From assembly GCF_014837065.1 (NCBI RefSeq), contig NZ_JACSPP010000002.1:1-64000 (forward strand): a DNA stretch of 64,000 bases, read 5' to 3'. Source of the stretch: Phocaeicola intestinalis (lineage in GTDB: Bacteria > Bacteroidota > Bacteroidia > Bacteroidales > Bacteroidaceae). Numbering within the stretch: the first letter of the stretch is position 1; each line of letters begins with the position of its first letter. Under the pieces are notes generated by a model. The model did not search any database, was not told where the DNA came from, and saw nothing but the letters and a program-made list of their open reading frames with translations. Both the position numbers and the translations under genes were made by a program. Positions 20,334-29,342 of the stretch are shown here, piece after piece.

Positions 20334-22991
20334 TTACAATTTATATCTCACGCCCAGCATAATGGTTTGTCCGTGCCATTCCTTACGCTCTATCAGGTTC
20401 CCGTTCTTGCGTTCGAAATTCGTCACACCGTCTGTATGAGGACCTTTATGGGTATAACGGAGCAATGGAATATCCAATAAGTTAGAAGCCTTGGCAAATA
20501 CACTCACGCCACACTTGAAACTTTTCTCTACCGATGCGTCCAATTGGAAATACCCGTCTTCCCAAATATCGTCATCAAAATAGTTAGAGACTTCACTCAA
20601 GCGCTTGCCCGTGTAACTTCCGGCTATCTGACCTTCCCAACCGTATTTCGTACTCTTGAAAAGCAAGGAAAGATTTGCCACATGACCTGCCTGGCCATAC
20701 AACGGACGCGACTGGCGGACGGTCTTCACTTCCGTACCTTCCATAATACGTTTATCGGTTGTAATTTTAGAATGAGTGTACGTATAATTTGCTTTGATAC
20801 CGAACCAATTGAAATATTTCATAACGTCTACCTCTACACCCATATTGTCTGCATCACCAAAGTTCATCGGCACGTAATAAGTATTCTGTCCCATATTCAA
20901 CAAACCGGTTTCAATCGGGTCTTTCAAATGTTTGTAGAACAGACCAACCATAAACTGCTCAGACGATTTCGGGAAAAATTCATACCGCAAGTCTACGTTG
21001 TCAGCTACCGTATGCTTCAAATCCGGATTACCTCTTTCATCAAAGTCCTCATTAAAAATTGTATAAGGCACAATTTCGAAGAAACTCGGGCGATTGATGG
21101 CACGGGCGTATGAGAAACGCAAATTGGCATTTTCGTGCACATTGTATTTGGCATGGAAACTGGGCAATACATCCGTATATTTCTGATTGCCTTCAGGGTC
21201 TGCGTTCTCAGTGGGGAACTTCAGCAAATATCCTTGATTGGTATGTTCTACACGCACACCCGCAATCAGTTCCCACTTGCTCCATGTATATTTTACCATC
21301 CCGTATCCGGCGCCAATCTTTTCGGTTGCATCATAATTCAAGGCTCCGCTAATATTACGGCTGCTTACATCCGAGAAAACGATTTCATCAAAATTATTCC
21401 AATCTTCTCCTTTTATCTGAGGATCACCGTTTGTTGTTCTAAACTTATATTCATTGAAATAGCTGTCACGCTTCTTGTCACGATACATACCTCCGATTGA
21501 AAAGTCAAATGATGAGCCGTTCGAAAGATTCAGTTTATACATTAAGTCAAGGTATCCGGCAAAGTCACGGTCGGAATTGTGTTCCCAGCGGCGAACCAAC
21601 GCATCGTTTACCGCTACACGATTTCCGCCATCCAGCAAACCTACTTCTGCATTATCGGGAGTTTCATTATACGCTTTCGATGCTACCGCCGACCAATTCA
21701 AGCGCAAGGCATGATTGTCCAGAAACCCATGTTCGCCTTTCAGTGTAGAATTAATAATGTACTGATGGTTCCATTTCATGCGTACATGTTCTTCATCATC
21801 ATCTTTTTGGTCGCGCACTTCCGCTTCACGCATATCCATGTATCCGTTATACCAGGTCAGCTTATTGTTTTCATTAATATGATAATCCAGTTTTACGTGT
21901 GCTCCGATACGGGTCTGCTGGGAAGAATAGTTACGGTATTCAATATTACCGCTATCCCGCCCCGGCTGATAAAAAATCTGGCTTTCCTTACCGCGGTACG
22001 TATTCAAGAATGTACCTGCCACCATCACACCCAAACGGTCATTAAAGAAACGGTCACCATACGAAAGGCTTGCATTCAAGTCGGGCATCGGCTTACTCCA
22101 TTTCATGTGAAGATTATCGTAATTAAAATCATCGGGAGTCACGCGGAAATATTCAGGCTTGCCCATCCGCTCGTAAGGCGAATCCTTTACAATAGCTCCA
22201 TGGTCGAACGACTGGAAATCGCGGTCGAAATACATAGCGTTATAACCGGTAGAAATGCTTGCCGTGAACTGACGTTCCGTAGGCGCATCTTTCATCACCA
22301 GATTGACCGCACCGCCGATGCCGTCGCCTTCCATATTGGCAGTAAGTGATTTGGTCACCTCCAACCGGTCGAGCATCTCAGAAGGGAATATGTCAAGAGG
22401 CACGAAACGGTTCTTATTATCGGGACTTGGAATCTTCACCCCATTAATTAAGGTATAATTGTAACGCTTGTCCATACCGCGCAGGATAGCATACTGCCCT
22501 TCCCCACTGCTGTTACGCTCGATTGTCACACCCGACATACGCTGGATTACATTCGCGACCGTGATATCCGGAGAAAGCTCGATAGCTTTTGCACTCATCA
22601 CGTTCACCACGTTCATCGCCTTACGCTCGATGGCGCGTGCACCAGCTTCACTTCGTCCGGGATTGGTAGCCACCACGGTGACTTCTCCCAGCAGCACATC
22701 ATCACTTGCCAATGGTATTTCTATATCCGAATCCTTCGAAGTGACCTGCATTTCGTAGCTCTTATAACCAATATATGTACAGATAATCGTAAACGTCGGA
22801 CGGTTCACCGACAGACTGAAACTTCCGTCAAGTCCCGTCACTGCGCCTTTCGACGGCTCTTCCTTCACCACGACTGATGCACCGATAATCTCTTCACCGG
22901 TCTTTGCATCTTTTATCTTTCCTTTGATGTCCATCGCATTGGCACTGGCTGCCGTGAGCAACGCCAAGCCCAAAACAACTCTCTTTCTCAT
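20334..22991 (-). CDS. TonB-dependent receptor (non-SusC)
   Basis: An 885-aa outer-membrane receptor: signal peptide (MRKRVVLGLALLTAASANA), carboxypeptidase-regulatory-like domain (IKGKIKDAKTGEEIIGASV, about 22-100), plug (NVIQRMSGVTIERN, YAILRGMDKRYNYTLINGV, about 135-230) and a beta-barrel ending IMLGVRYKL. It lacks the SusC signature, resembling instead the single-gene receptors seen with metal, cofactor or phosphate-ester uptake. The start is set at 22991 rather than 23051, because a TACTTTTG -7 box at 23027-23034 lies inside the longer reading. Leads an operon with the beta-helix lipoprotein. Flanking phosphatases and a PhnO-like gene suggest a phosphorus-containing substrate, by inference only. 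Confidence 0.9.
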   Translation of the reverse strand: MRKRVVLGLALLTAASANAMDIKGKIKDAKTGEEIIGASVVVKEEPSKGAVTGLDGSFSLSVNRPTFTIICTYIGYKSYEMQVTSKDSDIEIPLASDDVLLGEVTVVATNPGRSEAGARAIERKAMNVVNVMSAKAIELSPDITVANVIQRMSGVTIERNSSGEGQYAILRGMDKRYNYTLINGVKIPSPDNKNRFVPLDIFPSEMLDRLEVTKSLTANMEGDGIGGAVNLVMKDAPTERQFTASISTGYNAMYFDRDFQSFDHGAIVKDSPYERMGKPEYFRVTPDDFNYDNLHMKWSKPMPDLNASLSYGDRFFNDRLGVMVAGTFLNTYRGKESQIFYQPGRDSGNIEYRNYSSQQTRIGAHVKLDYHINENNKLTWYNGYMDMREAEVRDQKDDDEEHVRMKWNHQYIINSTLKGEHGFLDNHALRLNWSAVASKAYNETPDNAEVGLLDGGNRVAVNDALVRRWEHNSDRDFAGYLDLMYKLNLSNGSSFDFSIGGMYRDKKRDSYFNEYKFRTTNGDPQIKGEDWNNFDEIVFSDVSSRNISGALNYDATEKIGAGYGMVKYTWSKWELIAGVRVEHTNQGYLLKFPTENADPEGNQKYTDVLPSFHAKYNVHENANLRFSYARAINRPSFFEIVPYTIFNEDFDERGNPDLKHTVADNVDLRYEFFPKSSEQFMVGLFYKHLKDPIETGLLNMGQNTYYVPMNFGDADNMGVEVDVMKYFNWFGIKANYTYTHSKITTDKRIMEGTEVKTVRQSRPLYGQAGHVANLSLLFKSTKYGWEGQIAGSYTGKRLSEVSNYFDDDIWEDGYFQLDASVEKSFKCGVSVFAKASNLLDIPLLRYTHKGPHTDGVTNFERKNGNLIERKEWHGQTIMLGVRYKL

Positions 22992-23026
22992 AACAATCTT
23001 TTTCCCTTTTTGCTTGTTTGACGCCG

Positions 23027-23034
23027 CAAAAGTA
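23027..23034 (-). promoter_or_regulatory. TonB receptor -7 box
   Basis: TACTTTTG on the reverse strand, 35 bp before the ATG at 22991. It decides the start codon of the receptor gene. No TTG at 19-21 bp upstream. Confidence 0.5.
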
Positions 23035-23231
23035 GAGGCAATGTTTTTCAAGACAGTTTCACAAATGTTTCATTTCCGCTACACATGCGAAAGAGGTGCG
23101 AAAAGAGTGCTTTTTGAAGATTTTTTGAAGACGATATTACATTCGTGTTACAAATTCAGACCATGTATGACAATTTTATAGTGCATGTGACATTTTATTC
23201 AATATAAAGGACGAGAATCGGTACAATCTGA

Positions 23232-23239
23232 TACTTTTG
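23232..23239 (+). promoter_or_regulatory. PhnO-like gene -7 box
   Basis: TACTTTTG on the forward strand, 27 bp before the preferred ATG at 23267. It overlaps an earlier in-frame ATG at 23237, which is therefore rejected. Diverges from the receptor promoter 200 bp away. Confidence 0.45.
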
Positions 23240-23266
23240 CAATTCGAAACCATGCCTTTTATTTAT

Positions 23267-23731
23267 ATGAAAACTATACGAAAAAGCCAGCAGACTGACT
23301 GTCTTACCATTTATAATTTAATATGCGATATGGAGGCCCAAACGCTTCCGTACGAAACATTCGAAGAAATTTACTCCAGACAATTGGAGAACGACTGTTA
23401 CATTTGCTTAGTATACGAAATAAATGGAGAGGTGATTGGCTGCATCAACCTGCGAATGGAATACCAGCTGCACCACGCCGGACGGATATGCGAGATTATG
23501 GAATTGGCGGTACGCTCCGACCGCCGCAGCCAAGGCATCGGCAGATGTCTTTTCAATGCTGCTTACAATGAGGCAAAAGCCCAAGGTTGCCTCCAGATAG
23601 AAGTGTGCTGCAACCAACTGCGCCTCCGTACCCACCGTTTCTATGAAGTGTGCGGAATGCATAACTTCCACTACAAGTTCTCACTTAGCCTTACCCAAAC
23701 GGGTGATTACGACAACAAACTGGGGAGGTGA
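23267..23731 (+). CDS. GNAT acetyltransferase, PhnO-like
   Basis: A 154-aa GNAT enzyme. It resembles E. coli PhnO (aminoalkylphosphonate N-acetyltransferase) in the segment INLRMEYQLHHAGRICEIME followed by LAV, against a similar HLHH and IGEIQELVV block in PhnO. The acetyl-CoA loop is RSDRRSQGIGRCL (about 82-94) and the C-terminal THRFYEVCGM motif also matches. Likely reaction: acetylation of a small amine, perhaps an aminophosphonate; the substrate is not proven. An ATG at 23252 is a possible alternative start. It diverges from the TonB receptor and lies within the group of phosphatase genes. Confidence 0.75.
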   Translation: MKTIRKSQQTDCLTIYNLICDMEAQTLPYETFEEIYSRQLENDCYICLVYEINGEVIGCINLRMEYQLHHAGRICEIMELAVRSDRRSQGIGRCLFNAAYNEAKAQGCLQIEVCCNQLRLRTHRFYEVCGMHNFHYKFSLSLTQTGDYDNKLGR

Positions 23732-23754
23732 AATTATCATTTTCACGCCAACAA

Positions 23755-23952
23755 TTAGAAGCTGTTTTGAATTTATCGTGCGATGATTTGGGATGAGTTT
23801 TTGAGGCATTTCCGCTTCTGTGATGAGGAAGATAGCGGGCTATCTGACGAAGAACAGGAGCGAAAAGGACCAAAAAATCGCCCAAAGCACACACGAAAAC
23901 GGATACATCAAGCCAAGAAAAACTTTTTGGAGAAATTCAAAACAGCTTCTTA
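23755..23952 (+). mobile_element. 192-bp IS5-like miniature element (MITE A)
   Basis: Element 23758-23949 with perfect 17-bp terminal inverted repeats (GAAGCTGTTTTGAATTT at the left, its complement at the right). It is flanked by the direct repeat TTA at 23755-23757 and 23950-23952. A 3-bp TNA duplication is what the IS1031 group of the IS5 family makes. A 90-bp relative sits at 32518-32607 with TGA on both sides. It encodes no full transposase, so it needs one in trans. It carries a 56-codon reading frame. Confidence 0.8.
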
Positions 23953-23953
23953 G
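23783..23953 (+). CDS. 56-aa reading frame inside MITE A
   Basis: Runs from ATG at 23783 through the right inverted repeat and stops at TAG made by the target duplication plus one flanking base, so the stop is not part of the element. The product is highly charged: an acidic middle (CDEEDSGLSDEEQER) and a basic tail (NRPKHTRKRIHQAKKN). It may be a scrap of a transposase reading frame from the parent element. No start signal was seen and no function is claimed. Confidence 0.25.
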   Translation: MIWDEFLRHFRFCDEEDSGLSDEEQERKGPKNRPKHTRKRIHQAKKNFLEKFKTAS

Positions 23954-24049
23954 TAACAGGCAATCTTATTCCTGCAGGAAAAGGCGTAAGCGGAAGTACA
24001 CAGAAAATCGTCACCTTTGCCTGCAAATCACCAGTATAATATAAGGTAT

Positions 24050-24499
24050 ATGGATTTATCGAATTGGTTTAAAGGTTTTGAACTAGGTATCGCACGACTC
24101 ACGGAAGAAGAGCGGAAACGTTTTTTCGCTGAGTGTGGAAAGAATTGCGTGCGCAACGGCGTGTTACCCATTTACGAAAAGCTGTACAAAGATGCCAACG
24201 GCAACATGGATACATTCTTCCGCAAAGCAAACGAACTGCCTGGAGTCAGCGGAAAGGTAGTGAAAGAAGGACAGATATACCGTCTTTCCTTTCTGGAATG
24301 CACATGCGGACTGCACACAGAGGGGTATGTCCGCACACCCCTGCTGTGTGAATGCTCACGTCAAAGCGTACTCTATGCATTGCACAGCCTGTGGCAGGAA
24401 CATGATTTCCGTGTAACGCTCTGCTGTTCCATCCTACAGGGAAACGAGAAGTGCATAATGCAGATTGAGGTAATACAAGGCAGAAGTCAATCTTCCTGA
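24050..24499 (+). CDS. Cys-rich protein of unknown function, V4R-like C-terminus
   Basis: A 149-aa cytoplasmic protein starting MDLSNWFKGFELGIARLTEE. It has eight Cys, clustered as CGKNC near residue 31 and ECTCGLHTEG with LCEC in the middle. The last 50 residues (a long helix SVLYALHSLWQEHDF, then RVTLCCSILQGNEKCIMQI) resemble the end of V4R/4-vinyl-reductase-type ligand-binding domains, which close with a C-x(n)-G-x-x-x-C-x-F/M-x-I pattern. This is a weak likeness, not a firm assignment. The Cys could bind a metal. An earlier non-ATG start is not needed. Its last 13 bases overlap the convergent histidine phosphatase gene. Confidence 0.6.
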   Translation: MDLSNWFKGFELGIARLTEEERKRFFAECGKNCVRNGVLPIYEKLYKDANGNMDTFFRKANELPGVSGKVVKEGQIYRLSFLECTCGLHTEGYVRTPLLCECSRQSVLYALHSLWQEHDFRVTLCCSILQGNEKCIMQIEVIQGRSQSS

Positions 24500-25773
24500 G
24501 TCACTTCCACATCGGGTAAGGAAATACTATCGACTACCTTCTGCCAGTAAGCACGGACATCTTTCCAATGGTAGAAAGGCGCACTGTCGGTTTTGACGGG
24601 AAGCGTCACCTCACGCTCGTTCAGAAGAAGCTTCACCAGAATGTCATCATTACCCGGCTTGCGGAAGAAAATGAGTTGAACGTTGCCGCACATCGGAATA
24701 ATACGGTAGGTTCGGTAGGTATCGGCTATCTTTTGCCAATCACCGGTAGAAGCAGACAAATGATTGCACCCCATCAGCGTGGCCAAGGGAGCCAGATTGG
24801 TATCATGCCCATAACGAAGGGTAACGCAATTCCGTTTCGAAGCGATGACCGTATCGGCAGTCTCTACAAAATTACGGAGCAGGTTGCGTTCTACCTTGTA
24901 CATACAAGCACCGCTCAGCGGGGATGCGCCTTTCTCGTAATACCACTCGAAGTTATTACGTTGCCACAAGTCGTAACGTTCATCTTCGGTAAACAAGAAC
25001 GCCAAATCAGGCTGATTGTAACTGCTTTGGCTGATTCCGTCCAGTTCGAAGAGGTCCATCATCAGTCCCGTAGGATCTTCCACAGCCTGAGGACGGGTGA
25101 AGAGCTGCTTCATCAGACGGTCAGGATGCACGTATATGCTGTCGGCAGCACGATAGACCGAATCAGCATTCGCCAAATGGACAGCTTCGTAGGGTTCGTT
25201 TTTATACTTTATATAATAAAGGTCATGATTGCTGGCATCGTTGGTGATATTCAATTTCGGATTTAAACCTTTCAGCTCCACACACCCGGCGGTCATCGAA
25301 AGGAAAGCACGGGTCTTATAGGTAGAGCGGGCATCCACGTGTACACCTTCGGTAAACACTTGCGGATAACGGGCAAACATACGGCGTACCAACTGGCGAT
25401 GTTGTTCAGCTCCTTTCGGAGTGAGTTCTCCATAGCGTCCTTCGGCTTCCTGCGCCAGACTTTCCACTATCTTGAGTGCCCGTTTCCCATCGGCAGTAAG
25501 GATATGTTGCTTTTCGGCATCACGCAAGACAGCCAAGGGCTTATCGTATTTTTTCTGCTTGGTAAGATAACGTGAACCGTGACGGGCGAACATCGAGATG
25601 TAAAAGGGTTCATAGCCTTCAGGAGCCGGAGTAAGTTCCACGGACGGAGCCTGATAGGCATAATACTTACCGGTTGCCAAAGCCGGGTTTTGGCGGATTT
25701 CATCCTTTGCGGTCTGTGCTGACACTGACAAGGTAACACAAAACAAGGGAACAAACGATAACAATCTTTTCAT
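24487..25773 (-). CDS. Secreted histidine acid phosphatase (branch 2)
   Basis: A 428-aa secreted phosphatase. Signal peptide about residues 1-19 (ending SVSAQ). The nucleophile motif is FARHGSRYL (R64-H65-G66-x-R68), a conserved VDARSTYKTRAF block follows (about 146-157), and the proton-donor site is RYGHDTNLAP (H323-D324). The HD dyad, rather than HAE, is that of AppA/glucose-1-phosphatase-like members; MINPP-type phytases have HAE. Expected to release phosphate from sugar phosphates, inositol phosphates or similar esters in the periplasm. No TAnnTTTG box is seen between it and the mfd terminator, so its promoter is unclear. Confidence 0.88.
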   Translation of the reverse strand: MKRLLSFVPLFCVTLSVSAQTAKDEIRQNPALATGKYYAYQAPSVELTPAPEGYEPFYISMFARHGSRYLTKQKKYDKPLAVLRDAEKQHILTADGKRALKIVESLAQEAEGRYGELTPKGAEQHRQLVRRMFARYPQVFTEGVHVDARSTYKTRAFLSMTAGCVELKGLNPKLNITNDASNHDLYYIKYKNEPYEAVHLANADSVYRAADSIYVHPDRLMKQLFTRPQAVEDPTGLMMDLFELDGISQSSYNQPDLAFLFTEDERYDLWQRNNFEWYYEKGASPLSGACMYKVERNLLRNFVETADTVIASKRNCVTLRYGHDTNLAPLATLMGCNHLSASTGDWQKIADTYRTYRIIPMCGNVQLIFFRKPGNDDILVKLLLNEREVTLPVKTDSAPFYHWKDVRAYWQKVVDSISLPDVEVTQED

Positions 25774-25786
25774 ACTATCTTATAAA

Positions 25787-25835
25787 TAAAAAAACGGATG
25801 TAAATGTAGAGATTCTTCCCTACACTTACACCCGT
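25787..25835 (-). terminator. Intrinsic terminator of mfd
   Basis: On the reverse strand, ACGGGTGTAAGTGTAG pairs with CTACATTTACATCCGT (one or two mismatches, 10-base loop), then seven T. It lies 64 bp after the mfd stop and also inside the leader region of the histidine phosphatase gene. Confidence 0.8.
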
Positions 25836-25898
25836 TGATACGTTAAAAGATAACGTCAGCCTTTGAAATGAAACAGGACTGAAATATGTTTGTCACGC

Positions 25899-28800
25899 TT
25901 ATTGCGCTGGCATACTTACGATCTCTTGCATAATGCGTACGGCGGTCTGCACGTCTTTTACGTCTTTGATGACCATGCTTCGCTTACCGTTTTGCTCGCG
26001 CAGGTTACATATACGCGGGTTCTGTGACATATAGTTGATTATTTTCCCGAACGCCTCGCTTTGATAATAAGGGCTCTCCAGGTTGCTGACAAAATACAGC
26101 GTCATCCGCCCTAACTTGAGGATAACCTTTTCGATGCCCATCCGTTTCGCCATCCGGCGCAAGGGCACGATACGTATCAGTTCTTCTCCTTCGGGCGGAA
26201 TCTTGCCGAAACGGTCTACCAGCCTTGCCTTGAAGGCTTCGACATCCTTGTCCAATTCCAGTTTATCCAATTCGCGGTAAAGCAGCATACGCTCGCTGCT
26301 GCTGGGGATGTACTCGTTGGGGAAAAGCAATTCGAGGTCGCTCTCTACCGTACATTCGTCAACAAATCCCTCGCCGCTCAGTTTTTCTTCACCTGCTTTG
26401 ATTTCATCGGCATAAAGTTCGGCAAACTCATCGTTCTTCAATTCTGTCACCGCCTCTGCCAGAATCTTCTGATAGGTCTCATAACCCAGGTCGGCAATGA
26501 AACCGCTCTGCTCAGCACCCAGCATATTCCCGGCACCGCGGATATCAAGGTCCTGCATGGCAATGTGAATGCCGCTTCCTAAGTCGCTGAAGTTCTCGAT
26601 AGCTTGCAAACGGCGTTTGGCTTCGGGGGTCAGAGTAGACAAGGGGGGAGCCAGCAGATAACAGAAAGCTTTCTTGTTGCTCCGCCCTACCCGTCCGCGC
26701 ATCTGGTGCAGGTCGCTCAATCCGAAATTCTGCGCCTGGTTAATGATGATGGTATTGGCGTTGGGAATATCGATACCGCTCTCGATGATGGTGGTGGCAA
26801 GCAACACATCGTAATCATAATTCACAAAGTCGAAGATGATTTTCTCCAGTTCTTCGGGTTTCATTTGTCCGTGCCCCACGCACACACGGCAATCGGGAAT
26901 GTTACGTTCTATCATCGCTTTCAGTTCGGGCAGATTCTGGATGCGGTTGTTTACAAAAAACACTTGCCCGTTACGGCTCATTTCAAAGTTGATAGCATCG
27001 GCAATGATTTCTTCATTGAACGTGTGCACCTCGGTCTGTATGGGATAACGGTTGGGCGGCGGGGTCTGGATAACCGACAGGTCGCGTGCTCCCATCAACG
27101 AAAATTGCAAGGTACGCGGAATAGGCGTAGCGGTCATTGTCAGCGTATCGACGTTCACCTTCAGCTGACGCAGTTTTTCCTTCACGCTCACGCCGAACTT
27201 CTGCTCCTCATCGATAATCAGCAATCCAAGGTCTTTGAACTTCACACTCTTGCCGATAATCTTGTGCGTGCCTATCAGGATGTCTATCTTTCCGTCGGCA
27301 AGTTCCTTCAAGATACGGCTGGTGTCTTTTGCCGTACGGGCACGGCTCAGGTAGTCTACCTTGCACGGCATTCCTTCCAACCGCTTGCTGAACGTCTGGA
27401 AATGCTGGAACGCCAGCACGGTAGTAGGTACCAGCACTGCTACTTGCTTGTTGTCGGTCACCGCCTTGAAGGCTGCACGTACAGCCACTTCGGTCTTGCC
27501 GAATCCTACATCGCCACACACCAGACGGTCCATCGGACGGTCGCTTTCCATATCTGCTTTTACCTCTTGTGTAGCTTTCAGCTGGTCGGGCGTATCTTCG
27601 TAAAGGAAACTTGCTTCCAGTTCGTGTTGCAGAAAACTATCGGGGCTGTACTTGAAGCCCTTTTCCTGCTTGCGGCGCGAATAGAGCTTGATAAGGTCGC
27701 GGGCGATGTCCTTGATTTTCGTTTTGGTACGTTCCTTCATCTTCTCCCACGCCCCGGTACCCAGCTTGCTGATGCGAGGCTGCTCGCCTTCTTTCCCTTT
27801 ATACTTCGAAATCTTATGCAACGAATGGATGGAAACGAAGACTACATCGTCATTTTGATATACCAACTTGATAACTTCCTGCGTAGTGTTCCCATTGGGG
27901 ATGCGCACCAGTCCGGCAAACTTTCCGATACCGTGGTCGATATGCACCACATAGTCTCCCGGTTCAAACTGGCTCAGTTCTTTCAGCGAAAGCGCTACCT
28001 TTCCGCTACGTGCCTTGTCGCTGCGTAAATTGTATTTATGAAAACGGTCGAATATCTGATGGTCGGTAAAAATGCAACACTTCAGTGTATGGTCGATGAA
28101 ACCTTCGTGCAAAGTGCGGTCTACCGGCACAAATGAAATCTTATCGCCACGTTCTTGAAAAATGTCACGCAAGCGGTCGGTCTGCTTTACACTGTCCGAA
28201 CAGATATACAACTGATATCCCCGCTGCCGGTAATCGGTCAGGGTGCTCGCCACCAAATCGAAATTCTTATGGAAAATCGGCTGAATGGAAGTTTGGAATG
28301 CCAACGTTGCCTGAGGAGTGCCAGCCGCTTTATGCCCAAAATCTATCCGCCGGAAAGACAATGCCTTTTGCAGAAAATCAGGCCCGGAAATTAATTTTTT
28401 CCGCAAATTTACCCAGTCGGTTTCCTCCCCTTCGTATGCCTGCACTGCCTGAGGAGAAAAAACCTCATCGTGTACCGTCTGGATACGCTCACGCACCCAC
28501 ATCAAGTCTTTGACCCACAGCACACATGTCTCAGGGACAAACTCCAACAGACACACATCCCCGTCAGAAGCCTCCGACAATTCGGGAACAATACTTACCG
28601 CATCTTTCTTCTCTTTCGAAAGTTGCGAATCCACCTCAAACGTACGAATACTGTCTATCTCATCACCAAAGAAATCAATACGATATGGATATTCTGATGC
28701 GAACGAATATACATCGAGAATACTTCCCCGCATTGCAAACTGTCCTGGCTCATACACATAGTCAACACGATGAAAACCGTATTTCACCAATTCTCCGGTT

Positions 28801-29267
28801 ATCACTTCCGTATCGATGTGCTGTCCGATACGAAGACACAACATCCGTTCATCCAGCGACTTTTGGGATACCACTTTTTCTGCCAACGCATCCGGATAAG
28901 TCACCACCGTAACAGGTTTCTCCTGTTTCAACCGTGCCAATACTTCCGTACGCAATATCTCATTGGCTGCATCACGCTGACCATACTTAATGGCCCGCCG
29001 AAACGAAGAAGGGAAAAACAAAATCTCTTCATCACCATCGGCCTGTACCATATCGTGATAAAAATATCCTGCTTCTTCCAAATCATTCAAGATAAAAAGA
29101 TTCACCCGGGAATACTGCTTAATGAAAGCCGATGCAAAAAAAGAAGCACACGAAGCATGAGTGCCTTCCATAAAAACAGTACGTATATCTTGATTCTGCA
29201 AAAGTTTCACCAAAGCCCCCACATTCGGATGTTTGGCATAAATTTGTTGAAGTCCAGCTATTTCCAT
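25899..29267 (-). CDS. Transcription-repair coupling factor Mfd
   Basis: An 1122-aa DNA translocase that removes RNA polymerase stalled at lesions and recruits UvrA. Order: UvrB-homology region (about 20-330), RNA-polymerase-interacting Tudor-like domain (FEPGDYVVHIDHGIGKFAGL, about 435-500), superfamily 2 helicase motor with Walker A CGDVGFGKTEVAVRAA, Walker B LLIIDEEQKFG, TMTATPIPRTL, QMRGRVGRSNK, and the C-terminal TRCF autoinhibitory domain (about 985-1110). Length is normal for the family. Its -7 box TAATTTTG (29288-29295, reverse) faces the promoter of the TPR gene. uvrB is in this same window at 39.6 kb, but not linked in an operon. Confidence 0.97.
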   Translation of the reverse strand: MEIAGLQQIYAKHPNVGALVKLLQNQDIRTVFMEGTHASCASFFASAFIKQYSRVNLFILNDLEEAGYFYHDMVQADGDEEILFFPSSFRRAIKYGQRDAANEILRTEVLARLKQEKPVTVVTYPDALAEKVVSQKSLDERMLCLRIGQHIDTEVITGELVKYGFHRVDYVYEPGQFAMRGSILDVYSFASEYPYRIDFFGDEIDSIRTFEVDSQLSKEKKDAVSIVPELSEASDGDVCLLEFVPETCVLWVKDLMWVRERIQTVHDEVFSPQAVQAYEGEETDWVNLRKKLISGPDFLQKALSFRRIDFGHKAAGTPQATLAFQTSIQPIFHKNFDLVASTLTDYRQRGYQLYICSDSVKQTDRLRDIFQERGDKISFVPVDRTLHEGFIDHTLKCCIFTDHQIFDRFHKYNLRSDKARSGKVALSLKELSQFEPGDYVVHIDHGIGKFAGLVRIPNGNTTQEVIKLVYQNDDVVFVSIHSLHKISKYKGKEGEQPRISKLGTGAWEKMKERTKTKIKDIARDLIKLYSRRKQEKGFKYSPDSFLQHELEASFLYEDTPDQLKATQEVKADMESDRPMDRLVCGDVGFGKTEVAVRAAFKAVTDNKQVAVLVPTTVLAFQHFQTFSKRLEGMPCKVDYLSRARTAKDTSRILKELADGKIDILIGTHKIIGKSVKFKDLGLLIIDEEQKFGVSVKEKLRQLKVNVDTLTMTATPIPRTLQFSLMGARDLSVIQTPPPNRYPIQTEVHTFNEEIIADAINFEMSRNGQVFFVNNRIQNLPELKAMIERNIPDCRVCVGHGQMKPEELEKIIFDFVNYDYDVLLATTIIESGIDIPNANTIIINQAQNFGLSDLHQMRGRVGRSNKKAFCYLLAPPLSTLTPEAKRRLQAIENFSDLGSGIHIAMQDLDIRGAGNMLGAEQSGFIADLGYETYQKILAEAVTELKNDEFAELYADEIKAGEEKLSGEGFVDECTVESDLELLFPNEYIPSSSERMLLYRELDKLELDKDVEAFKARLVDRFGKIPPEGEELIRIVPLRRMAKRMGIEKVILKLGRMTLYFVSNLESPYYQSEAFGKIINYMSQNPRICNLREQNGKRSMVIKDVKDVQTAVRIMQEIVSMPAQ

Positions 29268-29287
29268 TGTAATTCCTATAGATGGCG

Positions 29288-29315
29288 CAAAATTACAAAA
29301 TTATTGCTACATTTG
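29288..29315. promoter_or_regulatory. Back-to-back promoters of mfd and the TPR gene
   Basis: Reverse -7 box TAATTTTG at 29288-29295 (mfd, ATG at 29267) and forward -7 box TACATTTG at 29308-29315 (TPR gene, ATG at 29343), 12 bp apart. The geometry equals that at 890-917. Neither has a TTG at the -33 distance. Confidence 0.5.
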
Positions 29316-29342
29316 CACTTGTCAAACCAGATAAAAAACTTT

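Noticed and set aside
22992-23051. Extra 20 residues upstream of the TonB receptor signal peptide
   Set aside because: They cover the predicted -7 box at 23027-23034 and precede a complete signal peptide.
28770-29342. In-frame N-terminal extension of the TPR protein by 191 codons
   Set aside because: It is the antisense of mfd, and the -7 box TACATTTG at 29308 lies inside it. The ATG at 29343 fits a normal leader.
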